A stretch of DNA of 40,932 nucleotides from Bacteroidales bacterium (GTDB lineage: Bacteria > Bacteroidota > Bacteroidia > Bacteroidales > UBA932). Location: assembly GCA_028708215.1 (NCBI GenBank), contig JAQVZL010000009.1:1-40932 (forward strand), read 5' to 3'. The notes under the pieces are model-generated. The model ran no database searches, was not told where the DNA came from, and saw only the letters and a list, made by a program, of their open reading frames with translations. The first letter of the stretch is position 1. Each line of letters begins with the position of its first letter. Positions 35,051 through 40,932 of the stretch are shown piece by piece. The translations under genes were made by a program, and so were the position numbers.

Positions 35051-35148
35051 CTCCTAGGGAAAAATCAGATGAATTATCAGGTAAAATGTTTGCAACCAAC
35101 TTTAGTTCTTGGAAAAAATCTGATGGATAGTTAAACTGAGATTTGAGG

Positions 35149-36804
35149 TTATTTTGCAGTTATTAAATAGTATTTACTAATTTTTCTAACATTAGGTTTC
35201 CCTAAATTTGTTGGACCTAAATTTAAATCTAAAGTACCTAACTCTTCTATGTTATATTGTGCACTTATTAATTGATCTTCTCTTAGCTTATTATCTAAAG
35301 GTGCAAGGAGAATAAAAGCTTGTTTGTTAGGAAAACCTATTTGTGAAGAATCTTTATTAATGATTGGAATTTTATATCCAAAATGCCAGATGGTTTCAGG
35401 AGGTACATAGTTATAGCCATAGAGATCTAACCCTCTTTCTGCAGCAAACATTTTTAGGGGGGTAAAAGGGGTGTCATTGTAGCTGGTCAAACTCTTTGAA
35501 AACGTAAGAGACAAACCAGATAGCATAACTCCAAACAGGAAAACTGTAAGAAAAAAAACCTTTTTTATTTCTCTTTTTTTAAGTTGAACTGTAATAAATA
35601 TACCACTCAAAAGAAGTATTATAGATGTAGCTATATAGTATGCCCAATTGCCAGAGAGATGGTCTTTAAGAAAAATATAGCTTACTACAGGAAGTAAGAT
35701 ACCTATAGCTGCAATTAGTCCAAAGTTAAAGAGAACAGGCAATCTCTCCTTTATTTTGCTAAACTCTTTAAATTTACGAAAGAGATACTCTATGTAAAAT
35801 CCAGTATTTATAGCAAGTGGTATTAGTACTGGCATAAGATATCTAGATTTTTTTTCGGGAACAATTGAGAGTAAAATTACTGCCAATAGTGTCCACAGTA
35901 AGCTAAATTGATAGGCTTTTAAATTGACAACTCTCTTTTTTAGATATGGATAAAGCAAGCTAATAAAGGCTGGTATGCTCCATAGACCACTTTGAAAGAA
36001 AAAACTCCAGTAATAATAGAAGGGTTTAACATTGTAGTTAGACCAATTAGAGGTCTCTCCTTGAGCTATCTCTAAGAACACATTTAGATCTTTTATGCGT
36101 ACATATAGGTACCACCATGCACTAAGTATAAGAGCTAATAAAATTGTTACCAGCAGAGGGGTAGCTTTAGCTTTTAACCTGCTGAATTTGTAAGTAAAAC
36201 CATAAGCTATTAAAAAAGGGAGAAGCAACGCATAAAGAGAAACTGGCCCTTTGCTCATAAAAGAAGCTCCTATAAATAGAGAGGCTATTATACCATTTTT
36301 CCAACTACCACTATTGGTTTTCAGTAGTAAGAAAAGATAGTAGATAGCTACTAACATAAAGCCATGGGCAAATATATCCCAAGGAGCCTCAATTATTATT
36401 CCAAAGGTATAAAATGAGGTGATGGCAATTAAGGCATTGATAAGACTATGTTGCCTGTTTTTTAGTATTTTATTAGAGATTAGATAGACAAAGACTCCAA
36501 TTACCATAACAAGTAGTAGTGCAGGTGCTCTTAGCGCAAGAAGCTTTTTGCTACCAAAAGCAAGACCAGAAAAAGCCGTTAGCCAGGTAGGAAGAGGGGG
36601 CTTTTCATAACGTGGCTCTCCATTCATTGTGGTGAGCAACCAATTGCCATCTGTTACCATTTCACGAGCTGTAATGAAGTTGCGAGCTTCCATTATGCTC
36701 ACCTCTATGGTAGAGATAAGAGGCAATAACATAATGGCTGTAAATATGCAAATGGTTAAAATTGGTTTTCGTTCAAGGGTTTTTATTAAACTGGGCATTC
36801 CCAT
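35149..36804 (-). CDS. GT39-family (ArnT/PMT-like) membrane glycosyltransferase
   Basis: Integral membrane enzyme that moves a sugar from a polyprenyl-phosphate carrier to a periplasmic acceptor such as lipid A or protein. 551 residues with about 12-13 hydrophobic segments. The first periplasmic loop carries the family signature: EVSIMEARNFITAREMVTDG and GEPRYEKPPLPTWLTAFSGLAFG; in ArnT the first part reads D-E-A-R, here M-E-A-R, so one acidic residue is gone. A later loop reads PEKKSRYLMPVLIPLAI, also typical. It is divergent from the GT2-LAB_N-epimerase operon, which probably makes and flips its donor. Acceptor and sugar are not known. Confidence 0.88.
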   Translation of the reverse strand: MGMPSLIKTLERKPILTICIFTAIMLLPLISTIEVSIMEARNFITAREMVTDGNWLLTTMNGEPRYEKPPLPTWLTAFSGLAFGSKKLLALRAPALLLVMVIGVFVYLISNKILKNRQHSLINALIAITSFYTFGIIIEAPWDIFAHGFMLVAIYYLFLLLKTNSGSWKNGIIASLFIGASFMSKGPVSLYALLLPFLIAYGFTYKFSRLKAKATPLLVTILLALILSAWWYLYVRIKDLNVFLEIAQGETSNWSNYNVKPFYYYWSFFFQSGLWSIPAFISLLYPYLKKRVVNLKAYQFSLLWTLLAVILLSIVPEKKSRYLMPVLIPLAINTGFYIEYLFRKFKEFSKIKERLPVLFNFGLIAAIGILLPVVSYIFLKDHLSGNWAYYIATSIILLLSGIFITVQLKKREIKKVFFLTVFLFGVMLSGLSLTFSKSLTSYNDTPFTPLKMFAAERGLDLYGYNYVPPETIWHFGYKIPIINKDSSQIGFPNKQAFILLAPLDNKLREDQLISAQYNIEELGTLDLNLGPTNLGKPNVRKISKYYLITAK

Positions 36805-36986
36805 TATGTTATTGGATAAATCTAATTCTCTTTTCTATACAAATTTGCATAAAAAAATAGGATATTAAAACTCTTGTGGTAATGATTTTTACTCTGTACT
36901 ATAAAAAGCTGTGGATTCTCCTATTTCCTAAAAAGATACAATACTAATTATTAAAGCATATAATTACAAATTAGAAGAAATTTAAC

Positions 36987-36994
36987 TACTTTTG
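36987..36994 (+). promoter_or_regulatory. TAnnTTTG -7 element for the GT2-LAB_N-epimerase operon
   Basis: TACTTTTG is an exact -7 match, about 41 bases before the GT2 start codon. No TTTG is seen at the -33 position. Confidence 0.45.
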
Positions 36995-37035
36995 ATGCGC
37001 TTTTACCTGTACTCTTTTCATTTTTTAATATTATT

Positions 37036-37782
37036 ATGGAGATAAATAAAAACAGCACCCAGCGCTATAGCTTTACTATACTTGTGCCATTGTATAATGA
37101 AGAGGAAAACATTTTTGCTTTAGAGAAGAATTTAAATCTCTTTTTACCAAACTCTTTATACTCTACATGTGTGGTTTTTATAAACGATGGTTCTACTGAT
37201 AATAGTTTGAATCTCATATGTGAGGTTTGTAAGCGAAACAGTCATTTCTTTTATATAAGTTTAGAGAATAATGGAGGTCTTAGCACTGCTCTCAAAGCAG
37301 GTATAGATTACACTTTCTCTGATTATTTGGGATATATGGATGCCGATATGCAGACAGATCCAGAAGATTTTAATTTGTTATTAAATGAGATAGACAATTA
37401 TGGGTTGGTTACAGGTATTAGAGCAAACCGTAAAGACACTTTTTTTAAAAAAATACAGTCTATAATAGCTAATGGTTTTCGTAGGGCTATGACTAAAGAT
37501 GGAATCTCAGATACCGGGTGTCCTTTAAAAGTAATGCACACCCATTTAGCCAAGCGCATTCCTCTTTTCAGTGGAATGCATAGGTTTTTGCCAGCATTAA
37601 TTCAGCTGCAAAAGAAAGAGGTACAACAAATTGTAGTAAGGCATTACCCGCGCTATGCAGGAGAATCAAAATATCATTTATGGAATAGATTGACAGGTCC
37701 ATTTATTGATTGCTTTGCTTATAGATGGATGAGAAAACGCTACATTAACTATAACGTTAATGCCAATAATATAGAGGAGTAA
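37036..37782 (+). CDS. GT2 glycosyltransferase, polyprenyl-phosphate sugar synthase type
   Basis: Cytosolic or membrane-associated enzyme predicted to move a sugar from a nucleotide donor to polyprenyl phosphate. 248 residues, GT-A fold: ILVPLYNEEENI, FINDGSTDNSL, GYMDADMQTDPEDF (acidic metal site), ISDTGCPLKVMH, FSGMHRFLPALI and RHYPRYAGESKYHLWNRL. There are no C-terminal membrane helices, unlike ArnC or GtrB, so it is closer to DPM1 or RgtE in layout. Its stop codon overlaps the start of the LAB_N gene by one base (TAATG), so the two are translationally coupled; the partner in the divergent position is a GT39 transferase. Confidence 0.88.
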   Translation: MEINKNSTQRYSFTILVPLYNEEENIFALEKNLNLFLPNSLYSTCVVFINDGSTDNSLNLICEVCKRNSHFFYISLENNGGLSTALKAGIDYTFSDYLGYMDADMQTDPEDFNLLLNEIDNYGLVTGIRANRKDTFFKKIQSIIANGFRRAMTKDGISDTGCPLKVMHTHLAKRIPLFSGMHRFLPALIQLQKKEVQQIVVRHYPRYAGESKYHLWNRLTGPFIDCFAYRWMRKRYINYNVNANNIEE

Positions 37783-38420
37783 TGCAACTGTCCCATTTTT
37801 GGATTTATCTAATTGGCTTTACCGCACAACTGTTTTTTTCTGCTCGTCTTTTATATCAGTGGATTGTTACAGAAAAAGCTAAAAAGGTACTCTCCCCACC
37901 AATTTTTTGGATATTGAGTATTTTGGGCTCTTATCTACTCTTTATATATGGTCTATTACGTGACGATTTTGCAATTATTCTAGGGCAGTATATTGGTTAT
38001 TATATTTATCTATGGAATTTAAATATGCAGGGAGTATGGAAAAAAGTATTCCCAATTTTTAAAGTTCTATTACTAATAACTCCTATTGTAGTAACAGTAA
38101 TTATTCTTCGTGACTTATCTGTATTTCATGCTGTTTTTTTTCAGAACAAAGAGATACCTTTATGGCTGTTAATTTTAGGTTCTTCTGGTCAGGTGATTTT
38201 CTCATTAAGGTTCTTATATCAGTTTATCTACTCTGTATCGCGTCATGAATCTTCTTTGCCTACAGGTTTTTGGGTGATTAGTTTAATTGGTTCATCTACT
38301 ATTATTGCTTACGCTGTTTTTCGTCTAGATCCCGTACTTTTACTGGGGCAATCTTTCGGTTTTATAGTATATATTAGAAATTTAATTATAGGAAATAGAG
38401 AAAAAAATAGTACTAAATGA
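37782..38420 (+). CDS. Membrane protein with two tandem LAB_N domains
   Basis: A 212-residue membrane protein made of two related halves, each matching the lipid-A-disaccharide synthase N-terminal (LAB_N) domain: FTAQLFFSARLLYQWIVTEK with ILGQYIGYYIYLWNL in the first, and SSGQVIFSLRFLYQFIYSVS with LLGQSFGFIVYIRNL in the second. The duplication gives six or seven hydrophobic segments. It is not LpxB, because the catalytic part is missing. LAB_N proteins beside GT2 genes are candidates for small-multidrug-resistance-like flippases of polyprenyl-phosphate sugars, comparable to ArnE/ArnF; this is inference. It overlaps both neighbours (TAATG and ATGA). Confidence 0.88.
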   Translation: MQLSHFWIYLIGFTAQLFFSARLLYQWIVTEKAKKVLSPPIFWILSILGSYLLFIYGLLRDDFAIILGQYIGYYIYLWNLNMQGVWKKVFPIFKVLLLITPIVVTVIILRDLSVFHAVFFQNKEIPLWLLILGSSGQVIFSLRFLYQFIYSVSRHESSLPTGFWVISLIGSSTIIAYAVFRLDPVLLLGQSFGFIVYIRNLIIGNREKNSTK

Positions 38421-39427
38421 AAATAATTGTAACTGGTGCTGCAGGATTTATTGGCTTTCACGTTGTGAAGAGATTGCTAGAACAAGGGTGTGAGGTTGTT
38501 GGTATAGACAATATTAACTCTTACTATGATGTAAAATTAAAATACAATCGTCTTTTTGAAACAGGTATTGCAGAGAAAGAGATAAAGCCTAATGTTTTTG
38601 TACAGAGCAAAACTTTTCCCTCTTATAGATTTATGCAGTTAGATATAACAGAAAAGAAGATGCTTAGTTCTCTCTTTGAAGCAGAGCGTTTTTCTCACGT
38701 TATTCACCTTGCAGCTCAAGCTGGAGTAAGGTATTCGCTAGTTAACCCCGATGCCTATATAAAATCTAATATTGTGGGATTTATGAATATATTAGAGAGT
38801 TGTAGGAGGTTTCCAGTAAAACATTTAGTTTATGCTAGTTCTAGTAGTGTTTATGGGGCAAATAGAGAGCTGCCATATAGAGAGAGTGATAGAACAGATA
38901 CTCCAGTAAGTCTATATGCGGCTACAAAAAAATCAAATGAGTTAATAGCATATACCTATAGCAATTTATATAATATCCCAACAACTGGTATAAGGTTTTT
39001 TACTGTTTATGGCCCCTGGGGGCGCCCAGATATGGCACCCACATTGTTTATGATGGCAATAACTACAAATAAAACCATTAGGGTGTTTAATCATAGTAAA
39101 ATGAAACGCGACTTTACCTATATAGACGATATTGTAGATGGTTTAATGAAAATTGTTCCAACACCACCTAAAGGAGAGAACCTCAATGTAATATATAATA
39201 TTGGCTGCTCATCGCCTGTTAGAATAATGGATTTTATTAAAACAATAGAGAGTGTTACAAAGAAAAAAGCAGTGGTGAATATGGTTGACATGCAACCAGG
39301 AGATGTGGTAGAAACTTATGCAGATACCTCTCTTCTGGAAAGAGATTTTAATTACAAACCCTCTACAGATCTTAGTGTGGGTATAAAAAAATTCTACGAT
39401 TGGTTTAAAGAGTATTACTCTTTGTAA
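38417..39427 (+). CDS. UDP-glucuronate 4-epimerase-type NAD-dependent epimerase
   Basis: Extended short-chain dehydrogenase/reductase, 336 residues, predicted to turn UDP-glucuronate into UDP-galacturonate. Rossmann motif GAAGFIGFHVVKRL, DNINSYYDVKLKYNR, catalytic serine in YASSSSVYGANRELP, catalytic YxxxK in LYAATKKSNE, and GRPDMAPTLFMMAI and FNHSKMKRDFTYIDDIVDG, which are typical of the CapI/LpsL uronate epimerases rather than GalE. The C terminus KPSTDLSVGIKKFYDWFKEYY also fits. It overlaps the LAB_N gene by four bases (ATGA). A bidirectional terminator follows. UDP-glucose dehydrogenase, which would supply the substrate, is not in the window. Confidence 0.9.
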   Translation: MKIIVTGAAGFIGFHVVKRLLEQGCEVVGIDNINSYYDVKLKYNRLFETGIAEKEIKPNVFVQSKTFPSYRFMQLDITEKKMLSSLFEAERFSHVIHLAAQAGVRYSLVNPDAYIKSNIVGFMNILESCRRFPVKHLVYASSSSVYGANRELPYRESDRTDTPVSLYAATKKSNELIAYTYSNLYNIPTTGIRFFTVYGPWGRPDMAPTLFMMAITTNKTIRVFNHSKMKRDFTYIDDIVDGLMKIVPTPPKGENLNVIYNIGCSSPVRIMDFIKTIESVTKKKAVVNMVDMQPGDVVETYADTSLLERDFNYKPSTDLSVGIKKFYDWFKEYYSL

Positions 39428-39452
39428 TTTATTTATATAATTGTATTAATAA

Positions 39453-39486
39453 AAAAACCGCAGCATAATATTTTGCTGCGGTTTTT
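39453..39486. terminator. Bidirectional intrinsic terminator between epimerase and dnaK
   Basis: AAAAACCGCAGCA (39453-39465) and TGCTGCGGTTTTT (39474-39486) form a perfect 13-bp stem with an 8-base loop. T-runs follow on both strands, so it can end both the plus-strand glycan operon and minus-strand dnaK. Confidence 0.93.
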
Positions 39487-39517
39487 CTCTTTTTAGTAGA
39501 GATTCAAAAGGGTGTAA

Positions 39518-40932
39518 TTATTTTACCTCTTCAAAATCTACATCTGTTACTTCTGCATCGTCGCTACCAGTTGGCGCGCCTTGGTCTGGACCAGCTCCTG
39601 GGCCTGCTGGGCCTTGTTGCTCTTGAGTGGCTTTGGCCATATCTTCAGATGCTGCATGCCATGCTGCATTTATCTCTTCCATTGCTTTATCTATTGCTGC
39701 AATATCTTGAGACTTATGAGCCTCTTTCAAAGAAGCAAGAGCTGTATCTATTGCTGCTTTTTTGTCTGCACCAATTTTATCGCCATAATCTTTAAGGTTT
39801 TTCTCACTTTGGAAAATCATAGCATCGGCTCCATTTATCTTCTCTATTCTCTCTTTTTCTAATTTGTCGCTCTCTTCGTTGGCTTTAGCCTCATCTTTCA
39901 TTCTGTTAATCTCTTCCTCGGTAAGCCCACTTGAAGCTTCAATTCTAATCTTCTGCTCTTTACCTGTGCCTTTGTCTTTTGCAGATACATTAAGAATACC
40001 ATTGGCATCTATGTCAAATACAACTTCAACTTGAGGAACTCCTCTTGGAGCTGGTGCAATTCCATCTAAGTGGAAGCGGCCTATAGTTTTGTTGTCTTTA
40101 GCCATTGGTCTTTCACCTTGAAGAACATGAATCTCTACAGATGGTTGGTTGTCACTTGCTGTACTAAACACTTCAGATTTACGAGTAGGGATTGTAGTGT
40201 TAGATTCAATTAGTTTTGTCATAACGCTTCCAAGAGTCTCAATACCCAAAGAGAGTGGGGTAACATCTAGTAGAAGTACATCTTTAACATCTCCCGAAAG
40301 AACTCCTCCTTGAATTGCTGCACCTACAGCAACAACTTCGTCTGGGTTTACCTCTTTACTAGGAGCTTTACCAAAGAATTTTTCTACTACTTGTTGTATA
40401 GCAGGTATACGGGTAGAACCACCTACTAAGATAACTTCGTCTATCTCGTTTGATTTTATGCCAGCGTCGCTAAGAGCTTTGCGGCATGGCTCAATGGTTC
40501 TCTGTATAAGATCATCTGAAAGGCTTTCAAATTTAGCCCTTGATAGGTTTTTTACCAAGTGTTTAGGCACACCATCTACAGGCATAATGTATGGAAGATT
40601 TATCTCTGTAGAGGTTTGGCTAGAGAGCTCAACTTTGGCTTTCTCTGCAGCCTCTTTAAGTCTCTGAAGTGCCATAGGGTCTTTTCTAAGATCTAACCCA
40701 CTGTTTTCAGACTTAAACTCCTCTGCAAGCCAGTCAATAATTTTTTGGTCAAAATCATCTCCTCCAAGGTGTGTATCGCCATTGGTAGATTTCACTTCAA
40801 ATACGCCATCGCCAAGTTCAAGAACAGAGATGTCAAAAGTACCACCACCTAAATCGAAAACTGCAATTTTGCTATCTTTATGTTGTTTGTCTAATCCATA
40901 TGCAAGAGCTGCAGCAGTTGGTTCATTTATAA
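39518..40932 (-). CDS. dnaK: Chaperone protein DnaK (Hsp70), C-terminal two thirds
   Basis: ATP-dependent protein-folding chaperone. The frame stays open to the window edge: upstream of the ORF-track start the minus strand continues [11 protein letters not shown] and [18 protein letters not shown], so the 5' end of the gene lies to the right. Visible are [19 protein letters not shown] and [15 protein letters not shown] of the nucleotide-binding domain, the linker [17 protein letters not shown], the peptide-binding domain, the lid, and the disordered tail ending [14 protein letters not shown]. The lid is followed by a Gly/Pro/Gln-rich stretch ([18 protein letters not shown]). DnaJ or grpE are not in the window. 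The gene ends at the strong bidirectional terminator. Confidence 0.97.
   Translation of the reverse strand, partial: INEPTAAALAYGLDKQHKDSKIAVFDLGGGTFDISVLELGDGVFEVKSTNGDTHLGGDDFDQKIIDWLAEEFKSENSGLDLRKDPMALQRLKEAAEKAKVELSSQTSTEINLPYIMPVDGVPKHLVKNLSRAKFESLSDDLIQRTIEPCRKALSDAGIKSNEIDEVILVGGSTRIPAIQQVVEKFFGKAPSKEVNPDEVVAVGAAIQGGVLSGDVKDVLLLDVTPLSLGIETLGSVMTKLIESNTTIPTRKSEVFSTASDNQPSVEIHVLQGERPMAKDNKTIGRFHLDGIAPAPRGVPQVEVVFDIDANGILNVSAKDKGTGKEQKIRIEASSGLTEEEINRMKDEAKANEESDKLEKERIEKINGADAMIFQSEKNLKDYGDKIGADKKAAIDTALASLKEAHKSQDIAAIDKAMEEINAAWHAASEDMAKATQEQQGPAGPGAGPDQGAPTGSDDAEVTDVDFEEVK

Larger units (their letters stand above)
34696..35148. other. Gene-free region of 453 bases with promoter, GC-rich hairpin and palindromic repeat
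   Basis: No credible ORF is present. From the DUF134 side it holds the minus-strand promoter (34715-34738), an A+T-rich stretch, a nested hairpin region with a GC-rich core (34806-34915), copy 2 of the palindromic element (34897-35050), and about 100 bases before the end of the GT39 gene in which I see nothing clear. Confidence 0.8.

Noticed and set aside
34696-35148. Possible tRNA, CRISPR or insertion sequence in the gene-free regions
   Set aside because: No cloverleaf, no regularly spaced direct repeats and no transposase ORF or remnant were seen; only palindromic repeats are supported.

Overview
The window looks like a chromosomal stretch of an A+T-rich Bacteroidota bacterium, most likely of the order Bacteroidales. 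The evidence is the rpmB-rpmG-DUF4295 trio, a DUF4293 membrane protein, a Bacteroidetes-type putative porin, repeated TAnnTTTG promoter elements close upstream of start codons, and the lack of clear Shine-Dalgarno sequences. Most genes are housekeeping. There is no rRNA, tRNA, CRISPR array, phage or transposase gene that I can see.

Layout, left to right. (1) 1-6.2 kb, plus strand: the 3' part of signal peptidase I, ribosomal proteins L28 and L33 with a 52-residue DUF4295 protein missing from the ORF track, then ftsY, pheT and a UbiA-type prenyltransferase. (2) 6.2-6.6 kb: a gene-free region with the first copy of a structured palindromic repeat. (3) 6.6-8.6 kb, minus: enolase and a SIMPL-domain protein. 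(4) 8.7-17.2 kb, plus: a cell-wall amidase, then a tight uvrB-relA-uvrA run joining excision repair with the stringent response; the RSH protein has a degenerate hydrolase domain. (5) 17.2-23.9 kb, mixed: an M28 peptidase homologue with an altered catalytic pair, a large TPR protein, DUF4293, a nucleoside phosphorylase with a SirB1-like protein, and a LolC/E-type permease. (6) 23.9-34.7 kb, a long minus-strand series: lytic transglycosylase, putative porin, a sugar module (SIS protein, MFS transporter, ROK kinase), nicotinate salvage (pncA, pncB), a CPBP protease, and an Mrp-NifX-DUF134 cluster typical of anaerobes. (7) 34.7-35.15 kb: a gene-free region with the second copy of the palindromic repeat beside a GC-rich hairpin. 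(8) 35.1-39.4 kb: an ArnT-like GT39 transferase divergent from a translationally coupled operon of a polyprenyl-phosphate-type GT2, a doubled LAB_N membrane protein and a UDP-glucuronate 4-epimerase. (9) 39.5 kb to the end, minus: dnaK, cut by the window edge.

Two points deserve most attention. First, the two ~155-nt copies of an imperfect palindrome (6255-6410 and 34897-35050) share long identical blocks, and two stem positions differ in ways that improve pairing in one copy. Each lies near a second shared 23-nt module, but in swapped order. This looks like a modular non-coding mobile or regulatory element. Second, the GT39, GT2, LAB_N and epimerase genes together could form a complete pathway for making, flipping and transferring a uronic acid (galacturonic acid is my guess) onto lipid A or another envelope glycan. 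Gene functions are assigned from recognisable motifs only; no database search was possible.
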